64,000 bases of DNA from JAGDVO01 sp964590075 [NCBI: uncultured Aquificales bacterium] (GCA_964590075.1 CAZPXS010000001.1:278752-342751), one strand, 5' to 3'; shown: positions 25,606-34,373, numbered from the stretch's first letter. The notes: generated by a model from the letters alone, not told the origin. A program made the numbers and translations.

Positions 25606-26478
25606 TTTTCCCATAAGGAATATATCTAGGGATGTAAATATAAAGATAGTTAGACTGAGGTATCCGTTCATATTGAAGAAGGCTATATCCAGTTTTGATA
25701 GGTCGTTAGGCTTTATGAGAGTATGTTCCCTAAGTAGAATTAAACCTGCCAGTAAGACTCCGGCGATGTATGTTAAACCAAGCTGAGGCTCTACAAACTT
25801 TATAATTAATAGGAGCATGAAGGTTATGGTGTGTAGGAGTCTAGCTAAGATCAGTGATTTCTTTATCCCGAGAAACCTGGGTATAGAATATAATCCGTAA
25901 CTTCTGTCGAAATCGATATCCTGTAGAGCGTATATTATATCAAATCCACTTACCCAGGTTAAAACTGCTAATCCCATAAGAGCCGGTGTTAGTTCTATAT
26001 TTTCCTTAACGGCTATCCATGCTCCTATGGGTGCTATGGATAGAGCAAGTCCGAGTATAAAGTGAGAAAGCCATGTGAACCTCTTAGTGTATGAGTAGAA
26101 GGCTGTGACAAAAACAGCTATGGGTGATAGATAGAAACAGGTTTTGTTTATTCTATAGGCCGAGTATACGAAGATACCGTAACATATTATAGTAAAGATT
26201 AGGACAAAGTCTTTCCTTATTAATCCCTTCGGTATATGCCTATTCATGGTTCTCGGATTTAGGGCATCTATCTCAGCATCCACATACCTATTGAAAGCCA
26301 TAGCGGCACTTCTTGCAGACACCATAGCAATAATTATCCAGAAAAGTTTTCCCCAATCTATGGTTCCCTTTGTGGCTATCACATAACTTGTGAGAGCGAA
26401 GGGTAGGGCGAATATGCTGTAGGGAAACTTTATCATATCTAGTATCTTCTTGATTTCCTCGTATAACCTACCTATCAT
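25591..26478 (-). CDS. ubiA: UbiA-family prenyltransferase (4-hydroxybenzoate polyprenyltransferase-like)
   Basis: Intramembrane enzyme that attaches a polyprenyl chain to an aromatic acid. The 295-residue protein has about eight helices and the two Asp-rich motifs, [15 protein letters not shown] (NxxxDxxxD) and [13 protein letters not shown] (DxxxD). In bacteria that make menaquinone by the futalosine route, a UbiA-like enzyme (MqnP) works with a UbiX-like one; a ubiX gene is present at 41812. Its start overlaps tsaE by four bases. The quinone type is inference. Confidence 0.9.
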   Translation of the reverse strand: MIGRLYEEIKKILDMIKFPYSIFALPFALTSYVIATKGTIDWGKLFWIIIAMVSARSAAMAFNRYVDAEIDALNPRTMNRHIPKGLIRKDFVLIFTIICYGIFVYSAYRINKTCFYLSPIAVFVTAFYSYTKRFTWLSHFILGLALSIAPIGAWIAVKENIELTPALMGLAVLTWVSGFDIIYALQDIDFDRSYGLYSIPRFLGIKKSLILARLLHTITFMLLLIIKFVEPQLGLTYIAGVLLAGLILLREHTLIKPNDLSKLDIAFFNMNGYLSLTIFIFTSLDIFLMGKLLSR

Positions 26479-26891
26479 TCCCTATACACCGTTATCTCTC
26501 TTTCCTCGTCAGATATTATCTCTATGTTAACTATGATTTTATTTCTAAGACCTTCGAAGAATTTTTTATCCTTTTCCCACCACTCGACAACTACAATACC
26601 TCTCTCAAGTAGATCGTCAATGTCAATATCATCGATAGGAAAAGCCTCTAATCTATATAGATCTATGTGGTATAGTATCCCTTTGGCTGAAGGATACTCG
26701 TTTAGTATCGTAAAGGTTGGACTTGTGATAACCTCTTCAACTCCAAGGGCGGAAGCTATACCCTTTACAAATCTGGTTTTTCCTGCTCCTAACTCTCCGC
26801 TTATAAGTACGATACTTCCCTTCTTTAACTCTTCTCCTATTCTCTTACCAATTTCTATTGTTTCCGATTCACTCTTGGTTATAAATTTCAT
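26475..26891 (-). CDS. tsaE: tRNA threonylcarbamoyladenosine biosynthesis ATPase TsaE
   Basis: Essential P-loop ATPase partner of TsaD/TsaB in making the t6A modification at position 37 of ANN-decoding tRNAs. The 138-residue protein has Walker A as GELGAGKTRF, the conserved SPTFTILNEY switch and the HIDLYRL block, followed by EWWEK. Overlaps pyrB by four bases at its 5' end. The other t6A genes are not in the window. Confidence 0.94.
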   Translation of the reverse strand: MKFITKSESETIEIGKRIGEELKKGSIVLISGELGAGKTRFVKGIASALGVEEVITSPTFTILNEYPSAKGILYHIDLYRLEAFPIDDIDIDDLLERGIVVVEWWEKDKKFFEGLRNKIIVNIEIISDEEREITVYRE

Positions 26892-27814
26892 CTCCCCGAT
26901 AGTAGTAAAAAGAGTATAGCCATTCTTACAGCAACTCCGTTTGTCACCTGTTCCAGTATAACGTTGTTTTTTAACTCCATTATATCTGGGGAAAGTTCAA
27001 CGCCCCAGTTTACAGGTCCCGGGTGCATTATGGTTATGTCAGGTTTAGCCTTTTCAAGTTTTTTGAGATTTAAGCCGAAGTAGTTATGGTACTCTTTGAG
27101 TGATGGTATAAGGGGTGATTCTATTCTCTCAAGTTGGATCCTCAGGAACATAGCTACATCTAGATCTTCTATCACTTCATTTATACTATTTGCTACCTTT
27201 ATACGTGGATCGATTTTGTCTATCCCTTCCGGTATCATTGTTTTTGGACCTACAAGTACCAGATTAGCCCCAAGCTTAGGTAGTAAAAATATGTGTGAGC
27301 GTGCTACTCTACTATGGGTTATATCGCCTATTATAGCTATATTTAATCCGTCGATTTTACCCTTTTTCTCAAGTATTGTGAAAGTATCGAGTAGTGCCTG
27401 TGTAGGATGTTCATGTTTGCCATCTCCAGCGTTTATCACAGAGGCCGATGTTATACTTGATACAAATTGTGGTATACCTTCACTTCTATGTCTTATCACA
27501 AAGGCGTCTACAACCATAGCTTCTATATTCTTTACGGTATCCCTTACGGTTTCCCCCTTGGTTATACTACTAGCTTGAGCTGTAAAACTTATAACATCGG
27601 CGGATAGCCTTTTTGCTGCGATTTCAAAGGAATTTTTTGTTCTGGTACTCGGTTCGAAAAATAAAGTAGCAACCGTCTTGCCCTTAAGGGAGGGAACTCT
27701 TTTGACTTCTCTATTTAGTACCTCCTTCATGCTAAAGGCTGTCTCGAAAATAGTTTCAACTTCCGATCTTTCGAGATCCTTTGTTGATAAGAGATCCTTT
27801 CTATTTAGCATCAT
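26888..27814 (-). CDS. pyrB: aspartate carbamoyltransferase catalytic subunit
   Basis: Second step of pyrimidine synthesis: carbamoyl phosphate plus aspartate. The 308-residue protein has the carbamoyl-phosphate motif FFEPSTRTKNSFEIA (about residues 53-67), the HPTQALLDTFTI motif and the HPGPVNWGVELS aspartate loop. It starts with ATGATG, overlapping the pyrR stop, so pyrR and pyrB are coupled. No regulatory subunit PyrI is present, as in Bacillus-type enzymes. pyrC is elsewhere in the window, at 44725. Confidence 0.95.
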   Translation of the reverse strand: MMLNRKDLLSTKDLERSEVETIFETAFSMKEVLNREVKRVPSLKGKTVATLFFEPSTRTKNSFEIAAKRLSADVISFTAQASSITKGETVRDTVKNIEAMVVDAFVIRHRSEGIPQFVSSITSASVINAGDGKHEHPTQALLDTFTILEKKGKIDGLNIAIIGDITHSRVARSHIFLLPKLGANLVLVGPKTMIPEGIDKIDPRIKVANSINEVIEDLDVAMFLRIQLERIESPLIPSLKEYHNYFGLNLKKLEKAKPDITIMHPGPVNWGVELSPDIMELKNNVILEQVTNGVAVRMAILFLLLSGR

Positions 27815-28335
27815 TCCAACCCCACACGCTCTTTTCCATCTAACTCCTCCAATAATACGACTATCTTCTCATCCTTAGAAGTAGGTATGTATTTTCCAGT
27901 GAAGTCTGGTTGGATAGGTAGCTCTCTATGTCCTCTATCTACCAGTACGGCAAGCTGTATAGCCTTGGGCCTACCGTAGTCTAAAATCGCATCTATCGCG
28001 GATCTTACTGTTCTACCTGTTTGGATTACATCGTCTACAAGTACTATGGTTTTTCCAGAGATATTCACATCCAGTTTGCTTTTTCTAACTACTATTTCTT
28101 TCTTCATACCTATATCGTCCCTGTATAGAGATATGTCGAGACTCCCTGTTGGTATAGTTGAGTTGGTTAGTTCCCTTATTATCCCTGCTATTCTTTGTGC
28201 TAAGATATCACCCCTTCTAATTATTCCGACTAAAACTATATCTTCTACACCCTTATTTTTTTCGATTATCTCCATAGCTATCCTTTGTAAGGTTCTCCTT
28301 ATATCCTCTTTTTCCATAAGTATTTTTCTAATCAT
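27811..28335 (-). CDS. pyrR: pyrimidine operon regulator / uracil phosphoribosyltransferase PyrR
   Basis: Bifunctional protein: binds pyr mRNA in response to UMP in many bacteria and has uracil phosphoribosyltransferase activity. The 174-residue form has the PRPP motif TIVLVDDVIQTGRTVRSAID and the N-terminal IRRTLQRIAMEIIEKNKG. I prefer ATG at 28335 over GTG at 28344 since the AGG of GTAGGTG is then about eight bases upstream. It overlaps the ppiD stop, so there is no room for a classical pyr attenuator leader before it. Confidence 0.92.
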   Translation of the reverse strand: MIRKILMEKEDIRRTLQRIAMEIIEKNKGVEDIVLVGIIRRGDILAQRIAGIIRELTNSTIPTGSLDISLYRDDIGMKKEIVVRKSKLDVNISGKTIVLVDDVIQTGRTVRSAIDAILDYGRPKAIQLAVLVDRGHRELPIQPDFTGKYIPTSKDEKIVVLLEELDGKERVGLE

Positions 28336-29746
28336 TCTTTTCACCTACGAGTTTCTTATTTATCTCTACCTTAAAACGATCCTTTGAGGATACCATAAGA
28401 TCAGCCCAGATTTTGTTTGCCTTTGCCTCTATTATCTGTTTCTTATGATTTTTTATAAATTCTTCAATCTCCGATTCATGAGGCATCTCTTTTTCTATTA
28501 ACTTAAACACTACTATTTTGTTATTTTCTATAGCGTATCCGAGTTCTCCTTTTTTCTTACTTAATGAAATATTCCCTAAACTTTTAAAAGTTTCGCCCCC
28601 TACTTTTACGATACCCCGTGTTACGTTCTCTATAGTTACAGGATTTCCACCGAAATCCTTGGCTATGTCTTTTAAGTCAGCTTGAGATTTATTTGCTCTT
28701 TCGATCATTTCTTTTATGAAAGTTTCAAGTTTATTATTTTTAATTTCATTCTCTATGATATTCTTAGCCTCTTCGTAGCTTAAAAGCTTAGCTTCGTTCT
28801 TGTTTTTTATACCTACAACTACATAGTAGTCTTTCGATTTCAGTATGCTCGATACTTCATTTGTTTTAAGATTTTTTATATTATTTACAATATCGATTAG
28901 GTCATTATCTTCCAGTACATTTTCTTCCTTGTAAGGTATGCCAAGATTTTTTGCCAATTGTATTAAGTTTGTTGTATTTTTTGCCTCCTTAGTTAGTTTT
29001 TCAAGTTTTTTGATAGTATCTTTTTTCTCCTCTTCACTTTGTGGTTTTATTTTTATCACAATAGCATTTATTTCTTCTTTTGTTTTGAATTTATCTTTAT
29101 TTTTGTTGTAGTAATCTCTTAACTCTTCTTCCTTTAAAGTTATTTTGCTTTTAATCTTTTCTGGGTCTAGGATTAGGCATTCGAGTTTTCCTCTTGCTAG
29201 ATTCCACTTGGCGATTCTTTTGAGTTCACCATCTGAAGTTATAGTCCCCTCTCCTATAGTTAGTTGTAGTTTTTTTATTGTTATTTCTTTTGTTAGGTTT
29301 TTTTCGAATTCCCTTGGGGTAACTCCGAGACTTTTCAACACATTAATATACTTCTCTTTACTAAATCTACCATTTTCATAAAATTCTTTTATTGATAGTA
29401 AAACTTCCGTCATCTCTTTCGTTGTGGTAGTAAAGCCTGCTTTTTGGGCGAGGGCAAGGTTTATCGAATCGGATATTAGAATATTTAAGGCCTGGTTCTT
29501 TATATCCCTTTTTACCTCTTCGTTGATAGCGATTCCTTGCTGTCTATAGAACTGGGATAGCTTTTCCATTAGGGTAGCGTAATCCTGGTAGGTTATCTCC
29601 TCAGAACCTACTTTAGCTACCCAGTTGGAAAAGGGATTGAAAGAACCCTTCCCCCATACAAGGAATATACTGAGAATGAAGGATGCAACTATCAGCCATA
29701 TTAATATGTAGAATTTCCTAGCGTGGTTTCTCAAAGTCTCAAGCAC
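28328..29746 (-). CDS. PpiD/SurA-like membrane-anchored periplasmic chaperone
   Basis: A 472-residue protein with one N-terminal membrane anchor (about residues 13-31) and a SurA_N-type helical domain (KVGSEEITYQDYATLMEKLSQF onward, quoted in part: ITYQDYATLMEKL). It continues through a long Lys/Glu-rich region. A typical parvulin (rotamase) core with the GGDLGWF-type motif is not evident, so it is probably a chaperone without clear prolyl isomerase activity, as in PpiD. It assists folding of exported proteins. It starts four bases after the MglA-like GTPase stop, in the same run as the PilM/roadblock module. Confidence 0.8.
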   Translation of the reverse strand: MLETLRNHARKFYILIWLIVASFILSIFLVWGKGSFNPFSNWVAKVGSEEITYQDYATLMEKLSQFYRQQGIAINEEVKRDIKNQALNILISDSINLALAQKAGFTTTTKEMTEVLLSIKEFYENGRFSKEKYINVLKSLGVTPREFEKNLTKEITIKKLQLTIGEGTITSDGELKRIAKWNLARGKLECLILDPEKIKSKITLKEEELRDYYNKNKDKFKTKEEINAIVIKIKPQSEEEKKDTIKKLEKLTKEAKNTTNLIQLAKNLGIPYKEENVLEDNDLIDIVNNIKNLKTNEVSSILKSKDYYVVVGIKNKNEAKLLSYEEAKNIIENEIKNNKLETFIKEMIERANKSQADLKDIAKDFGGNPVTIENVTRGIVKVGGETFKSLGNISLSKKKGELGYAIENNKIVVFKLIEKEMPHESEIEEFIKNHKKQIIEAKANKIWADLMVSSKDRFKVEINKKLVGEKND

Positions 29747-29750
29747 GAGA

Positions 29751-30284
29751 TCATCCCCCTATAAGAGTTTTTTCGATAATCTTTAGTAGTTCTATTAATA
29801 CACTTTTAACACTTTCCCTGTTAGTAGCAACACATGGGATTATTTTTACACTTTCCTCCAGATCAAGGTATGTTCTTATAGCTTCGATAGGCCATGCTTC
29901 CGGTAGATCCTGCTTGTTAGCCGCTACTATATATGGAACTTTAATTCTACTATAGAAGAAGTCTAGTATACTCCTAGCCTTTACTATACTTTTAGGATCT
30001 GTACTATCAACCATAAGGACTATTCCCAAAGCTCCGTTAGCCAGTGCCTCCCATGTTAGGCTGAATCTTTCCTGCCCTGGTGTACCGAATAGATATATTA
30101 CTGTATTTTTGTCTATGGTGACTCTTCCAAAGTCCATACCTACGGTAGTGTATTCCTTCTTTTTAGCTTCCTCTTCAGTTAGTGTTTTTTGCTCTGTCAG
30201 TATAGGATTTATCTCACTAATTGTCTTTATAAACTGTGTCTTACCTGCTCCAAAAGGCCCTGTAACTATTATCTTTATGTTCAT
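29751..30284 (-). CDS. MglA-like small Ras-type GTPase
   Basis: A 177-residue small GTPase. Motifs: P-loop GPFGAGKT (residues 9-16), switch I Thr in YTTVGMDFG (45-53), G3 as GTPGQERF (67-74) and G4 NKQD (123-126). The family (bacterial Rup/MglA-like) includes the polarity switch MglA of Myxococcus, which is turned off by the roadblock protein MglB. A roadblock gene is present two genes upstream. I see no lipidation site. It begins one base after the DUF4388 gene, so the genes are tightly coupled. Target unknown. Confidence 0.88.
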   Translation of the reverse strand: MNIKIIVTGPFGAGKTQFIKTISEINPILTEQKTLTEEEAKKKEYTTVGMDFGRVTIDKNTVIYLFGTPGQERFSLTWEALANGALGIVLMVDSTDPKSIVKARSILDFFYSRIKVPYIVAANKQDLPEAWPIEAIRTYLDLEESVKIIPCVATNRESVKSVLIELLKIIEKTLIGG

Positions 30285-30285
30285 C

Positions 30286-30933
30286 TTATGTTCCCACTAA
30301 CCTCTTTATTAAGTTTCTTATAAACTCTAGAGATATTGATTTCAGATCTATCTTAAACTCCTTTTTAGCTCTCTTAATTATGCCACTTGCAAGAAAACCA
30401 TAAAGTATCTTCCTAACCTTTGTTTCTTCTATTTCCTCTTTTAAAGAGTTTATTATATCTTTTACGTTTTTTTTACCATCTATTGCATTAAGTATCTTTA
30501 TTTCTTCTAACGATAGATCGATAGTGCTTAGCATAGCTTTATAGTTTTTTGTTTTTTCAGGTGTGAATTCGTCTCCAACTTTTACTAGATCTTTAGTTGT
30601 AATTTCAAGCCCTCGAGCTATTTCAAATATTATAACTTCTATCGGAATAGATATATTTGTTTTTATATCACTCACTTTGTTGTTCTTTTTAAATTGAAAA
30701 TTAACGTTTCTAATTTTCTTTAATAGATTCAGGGATTTGGTTATGGCTGATGCATCAGAGGGTTTTTTCTGTGAGTCTAATAAGTCTATGTAGATAAGGT
30801 ATCCATTCTTAAATAGAAGAGCCATGTTTATAGAGTCATTGAGTGTCAATTCTCCTGTTAGTTTATTCTCATTTATTATTTGTAGAACATCTAGTATTGT
30901 AAAGGGAGGTATAGTACCCTTTATTTCCATCAA
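30286..30933 (-). CDS. DUF4388 domain protein with C-terminal winged-helix-like part
   Basis: A 215-residue protein. Residues 1-105 match the DUF4388 pattern (IPPFTILDVLQIINENKLTG then LLFKNGYLIYIDL), a domain found in PatA-like regulators and gliding/polarity proteins. Residues about 138-190 (SLEEIKILNAIDGKKNVKDI then VRKILYGFLASGII) look like a small winged-helix or PilZ-less adaptor. Its first ATG overlaps the stop of the roadblock gene by four bases. A role as adaptor or effector of the neighbouring GTPase is inference from context. Confidence 0.75.
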   Translation of the reverse strand: MMEIKGTIPPFTILDVLQIINENKLTGELTLNDSINMALLFKNGYLIYIDLLDSQKKPSDASAITKSLNLLKKIRNVNFQFKKNNKVSDIKTNISIPIEVIIFEIARGLEITTKDLVKVGDEFTPEKTKNYKAMLSTIDLSLEEIKILNAIDGKKNVKDIINSLKEEIEETKVRKILYGFLASGIIKRAKKEFKIDLKSISLEFIRNLIKRLVGT

Positions 30934-31241
30934 ACTTCCTCTATCAGTATCAACCCTTCAGTCTCAGTAATTGGAGTGATCGATAGTCTCATGCCTTCAA
31001 ATTCTACCCTTATCTTTCTTAGGTTGTTGGAGATAAAGTATTCTTTAGCTATAGCGTTGGAAAGAGATATAAAGGTTGCACACACAGCGGATAACTTTTC
31101 CGCGTCTATCTCATATCCGTCTTTTAGGAATGTGATTTGAGGTAATCCATCGAGTGAGCATAAGACTACTGCCTTTACCTTTTCCCTTTCCGATAACCAT
31201 TTGTTGATAGCTTCTTTCGCTTTTTCAATCCCCTCTACCAT
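30930..31241 (-). CDS. roadblock/LC7 domain protein, MglB-like
   Basis: A 103-residue roadblock protein: helix, then strand KAVVLCSLDGLPQITFL, helix DAEKLSAVCATFISLSNAIAKEY, then two strands. Roadblock proteins of this kind dimerise and act as GTPase-activating or scaffold partners for MglA-type GTPases. Start overlaps the PilM-like gene by seven bases and its end overlaps the DUF4388 gene by four. Together with the GTPase 650 bases downstream it forms a classical GTPase/GAP pair (inference). Confidence 0.82.
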   Translation of the reverse strand: MVEGIEKAKEAINKWLSEREKVKAVVLCSLDGLPQITFLKDGYEIDAEKLSAVCATFISLSNAIAKEYFISNNLRKIRVEFEGMRLSITPITETEGLILIEEV

Positions 31242-32251
31242 TGTGAGTTAAGTACTCCTATTGTACTTCCAATTGAGGCTATAAATTTAGGAACGGTAAT
31301 TTCTAATAACATGTTTTGGATACTTTTTGAATAGGTTATTTTTTTCTGGGGTACGAAGATTTCTGTGTCTATATTGGTGAGCTCCCTTATTTTATCTTTT
31401 AGTCCCAATAGTAGGGACCCTCCACCGGTAAGGTAAATTTTACTAACACTGAGGTAATCTGTACCAAGGGATATTAGTTCGGAAAAGATAGTTGCTCCTA
31501 CTTCCTCTGATAGAGTCTCATATATGTGAGATTCAAGAGCAAAACTTGTTTTTAACAACTCAGCTTCTTCAATAGGTTTTGCTGTTAGTTCTATTATTCT
31601 CTCTGTTACACTCTTACCTGATATAGAGGTAGTGTATCTATTCAAAGTTATCTCATAATCTCTTACGACTATTAACTTTGTTGAACCATATCCTATGTCG
31701 ATTACTAAAAAGTCCTTTGTTTCTTCTTCAAATATTACGAGGTTTGTTAAGGCTGTGCATGTGGAGTCAATTAAAGCTATTTTACTTCCTAGCTCCTCGA
31801 TTATATCGATGAGTTTCTCAATTAGACTTTTTCTTGCCACCACGTATATACCCCTTAACTCCTCTTCGTCATGGTAGTATATGAAATAGTCGAAAACGAG
31901 TTCTTCTACAGGAATGGGTGAATTTCTTGCCAGTTCTTCTCTTATTAGATCTTCCAGCTTTTCCTTGGGTATATAACCTTTTCTACGGATAGCTATAACA
32001 ATGGTATTATAGAATGGTAAAATTATACTGACCTTCGATCCTTTTAGTTTTAAAACGTCCCATATGTTCTTTAAGTCTTCTTTTAGTTTTCCTTCTTCAA
32101 GGTATCCTACAAAATTTTCACCTATATCACACTTTACATTATAAAAGTCTTCAGCTTCTAGGATCTCATCGCTCTTCCTACTTATAACTGCAATTTTTAC
32201 CGATTGACTACCAAAGTCTATCCCTACCACTTTCTCCCTTTTGGCTATCAA
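31235..32251 (-). CDS. PilM-like actin-fold ATPase
   Basis: A 338-residue protein of the PilM/FtsA/actin superfamily: phosphate-1 motif VVGIDFGSQSVKIAVI (about residues 7-22), a middle domain, phosphate-2 motif DFLVIDIGYGSTKLIVV and the adenosine motif KIYLTGGGSLLLGLKDKI. PilM normally forms the cytoplasmic ring of type IV pilus machines together with PilN and PilO, but none of the other pil genes follow here. Instead roadblock, DUF4388 and GTPase genes follow, so it probably scaffolds a different membrane complex. The 16-base gap after the heme-sensor gene holds a ribosome site (AGGGGTG). Confidence 0.82.
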   Translation of the reverse strand: MIAKREKVVGIDFGSQSVKIAVISRKSDEILEAEDFYNVKCDIGENFVGYLEEGKLKEDLKNIWDVLKLKGSKVSIILPFYNTIVIAIRRKGYIPKEKLEDLIREELARNSPIPVEELVFDYFIYYHDEEELRGIYVVARKSLIEKLIDIIEELGSKIALIDSTCTALTNLVIFEEETKDFLVIDIGYGSTKLIVVRDYEITLNRYTTSISGKSVTERIIELTAKPIEEAELLKTSFALESHIYETLSEEVGATIFSELISLGTDYLSVSKIYLTGGGSLLLGLKDKIRELTNIDTEIFVPQKKITYSKSIQNMLLEITVPKFIASIGSTIGVLNSQW

Positions 32252-32267
32252 GATACACCCCTTATTT

Positions 32268-33134
32268 TTATTTCTTTCTCAGCCTTTCTATAGCTTCTTT
32301 CATATTTTTCTTCATAAGGTCAAGAGCTATCTCAAGTTTAGTTATTTCGTCCTTTACTTCCTTCTCATCAACATCGGCCGGTTTAAATTCTACATCCAGA
32401 TTGCCGTAGGCGATATCGATAGCCTTTTCAGCTATCTCTGTGATAGGGCCTGTAATATACTTTTTGATAATGTAAAATAATAGTATGATGGAGATGAGTA
32501 TGATCACTTGTGCTACTATGAATTGCCATTTAACATGGCTTAGTATTTTTATCGGGCTAATAAGTTCCTGTTTGACCACTATCACACCTTTTGGTTCGTT
32601 TTCCCTGTAACCAAAACAAGAGCTACCACAGGTCTCTGATACAATAGTCAGGAATGGTTCTTTTATTTCATTTCTGTTACCGTGACAGTTTAGACAGGCG
32701 GCGTTTGTTTTTATTATCTTAGCGTACCAAAAGACACCATCCTTTATCTGCCAGTATTCACTCTTACCACTATTAAGCTCCTTAAGCGCTTCCTCTTCAA
32801 AGCCTCCATTTACCTTGCTACTTAGCGAGAGAAACCTATAGTCCTTTGATTTCGTTGGGAATGGATTATGGGGATCTAAAAAGGTAAAGTTAAAATTTTC
32901 ACCGCATTTCGTAGCATATATACCTGCCTTTGCATTAGTGGACCATATACCTTTATTGTTGACTATCCAATATATTCCCTCTTCAACTTCATTTGCAAAG
33001 CTTCTTGCCCTATCTAAGTGTTCAAGTTTTCTCAATTCAAATCCGAGCCATATAGTCATAATTAATGGTATTATCAATACAACCACTATAGGTATACTGA
33101 GTTTTGTGAATAAGCTAGTGGTGTGTTGCTTCAT
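32268..33134 (-). CDS. membrane sensor with periplasmic c-heme (DUF3365/Tll0287-like) domain and HAMP
   Basis: A 288-residue protein with one N-terminal helix (about 11-30), a periplasmic domain of about 170 residues containing one CLNCH heme-c site (147-151), a second membrane helix (about 205-223) and a HAMP linker (224-275). It ends there, with no kinase, methyl-acceptor or cyclase output. DUF3365 domains are known as redox or gas sensors. A signal would have to pass by contact to a separate cytoplasmic protein, most simply the PilM-like and roadblock/GTPase proteins encoded directly downstream. Two further Cys (CGSSC, 169-173) may form a disulfide. Confidence 0.83.
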   Translation of the reverse strand: MKQHTTSLFTKLSIPIVVVLIIPLIMTIWLGFELRKLEHLDRARSFANEVEEGIYWIVNNKGIWSTNAKAGIYATKCGENFNFTFLDPHNPFPTKSKDYRFLSLSSKVNGGFEEEALKELNSGKSEYWQIKDGVFWYAKIIKTNAACLNCHGNRNEIKEPFLTIVSETCGSSCFGYRENEPKGVIVVKQELISPIKILSHVKWQFIVAQVIILISIILLFYIIKKYITGPITEIAEKAIDIAYGNLDVEFKPADVDEKEVKDEITKLEIALDLMKKNMKEAIERLRKK

Positions 33135-33194
33135 GTTGCACCCCCCAATTGGCTTTAGTTCTCTAACCTTAATTTCTTTACAGTTAGCTATTGT

Positions 33195-33200
33195 ATTATA
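33195..33200 (-). promoter_or_regulatory. candidate -10 element for the heme-sensor operon
   Basis: A perfect TATAAT on the minus strand, 60 bases upstream of the sensor ATG, in the 127-base gap between divergent genes. No good -35 lies at the right distance (TTGAAA is only 13 bases away), so this is a weak call. The rest of the gap shows nothing else clear. Confidence 0.3.
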
Positions 33201-33261
33201 TTTGTAGAATGGTTTTCAATACTTAGTTGACTGAAATTTAGCACTAGTATAGATTGAGTAC

Positions 33262-33858
33262 ATGAAGTGTAAGCATTGTGGTAAAAAAGCGTTAGGCAAG
33301 ATAAATAGTATTTCTTTACCCCTATGCGTTGATTGTCTTAAGTCATATGTGGAAAAGAAACTCGCACCTATAAAAAGAAGTAGGGTAGTTTTTATTATAG
33401 ATGAAGGGCGCCTCAACGTCATAAAAAGATTTTTAAATATCGAAAACACAAAATTCTACATGCTAAGTGAGAAATATCCGAGATTAAGGGCTTTGGATGT
33501 AGTGGAGGAACTTTTACTGTTCGATCGGGATCAGATTGTATCTGATCTTCTATTAGAGGAACTTGTAGCTATTGTACTTTATTTACTATACTTGGGAGAT
33601 GTGGCGAGGTTGATGGAGTTTGTTAGAAAAGTCTCAGGTAAGTCTATAACTCTACCCTTTGGGGGTTTTCTGAGGGAAGATCTGGAGTATATAATAGGTG
33701 CGTATAATCTAGGAGATAAGGTATCCTTGGATCTATGGGATGAGGATGTTTTGGCTATTATAAAAGCTTTAAAATACTTGGATAGCCGTATGAGAGGTTC
33801 TCTGTATAGATTCTGGATGGGATTAGTCAGAAAGCACCCGTTACTATTTGGCTCTTAA
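33262..33858 (+). CDS. zinc-finger protein resembling a TtuA/TtcA tRNA thiolase without its PP-loop
   Basis: A 198-residue protein. The N-terminus is a zinc ribbon (C3, C6, C22, C25: MKCKHCGKKALGK then LCVDC) placed as in TtuA/Ncs6 tRNA-thiolation enzymes. The following segment aligns by eye with those enzymes: LVAIVLYLLYLGDVARL resembles their DEAxxxLMNLLRGDxxRL helix, and the end resembles their RDLLxxLExxHP tail. The SGGxDS ATP loop and the catalytic CxxC are absent (FIIDEGRLNV stands where the loop should be). So it may be a degenerate or regulatory member. The start has almost no leader or Shine-Dalgarno site. Function unknown. Confidence 0.62.
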   Translation: MKCKHCGKKALGKINSISLPLCVDCLKSYVEKKLAPIKRSRVVFIIDEGRLNVIKRFLNIENTKFYMLSEKYPRLRALDVVEELLLFDRDQIVSDLLLEELVAIVLYLLYLGDVARLMEFVRKVSGKSITLPFGGFLREDLEYIIGAYNLGDKVSLDLWDEDVLAIIKALKYLDSRMRGSLYRFWMGLVRKHPLLFGS

Positions 33859-33899
33859 GTTTGTTTACTTTTACTGTCGGTTTATTTATAAGATCAGGT

Positions 33900-34349
33900 A
33901 TGGAAAAAGTGAAAATTAGAATAATAAGGAGAGAGAGTTCCAGGGACCTATCCTTACCTTGCTATGCTACAGAGGGATCCAGTGGGGTGGATCTATACGC
34001 CGCCATAGAGGATGAGGTTTTGATTCAGCCTGGAACTTGGGAAGTGATTCCTACTGGGATATATGTTGAGATTCCAGAGGGTTACGAAGGGCAGGTTAGA
34101 TCGAGAAGCGGGCTTGCGAAAGATTATGGGGTTACGGTATTAAATTCGCCTGGTACGATAGATTCGGACTATAGGGGCGAGGTGAAAGTTATCCTTATAA
34201 ATTTTGGTAAGGAACCTTTCAGGGTTAAAAGAGGAGATAGGATTGCACAGCTAGTTATAGTGCCTATCGTTAGGGCTGTCTTTGAGGAGGTTGAGGAACT
34301 CTCCAATACTGAGAGGGGAGAGGAAGGTTTTGGATCAACAGGTATTTGA
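33900..34349 (+). CDS. dut: deoxyuridine 5'-triphosphate nucleotidohydrolase
   Basis: Hydrolyses dUTP to dUMP, keeping uracil out of DNA. All five motifs are present: SSGVDLYAAIE (1), RSRSGLAKDYG (2), NSPGTIDSDYRGEVKVI (3), GDRIAQLVI (4) and RGEEGFGSTGI (5) with the Phe for uracil stacking. At 149 residues it is a standard trimeric enzyme. ATG at 33900 fits the family N-terminus (MEKVKIRII); the TTG at 33861 would add 13 unconserved residues. The ribosome site is weak (AGG close to the ATG). Confidence 0.95.
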   Translation: MEKVKIRIIRRESSRDLSLPCYATEGSSGVDLYAAIEDEVLIQPGTWEVIPTGIYVEIPEGYEGQVRSRSGLAKDYGVTVLNSPGTIDSDYRGEVKVILINFGKEPFRVKRGDRIAQLVIVPIVRAVFEEVEELSNTERGEEGFGSTGI

Positions 34350-34373
34350 ATAATCTAAATAGGAGGGTGGCCT

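Noticed and set aside
31235-32251. Part of a type IV pilus operon
   Set aside because: PilM alone is recognisable; no pilN, pilO, pilP, pilQ, pilB or pilin gene adjoins it in this window.
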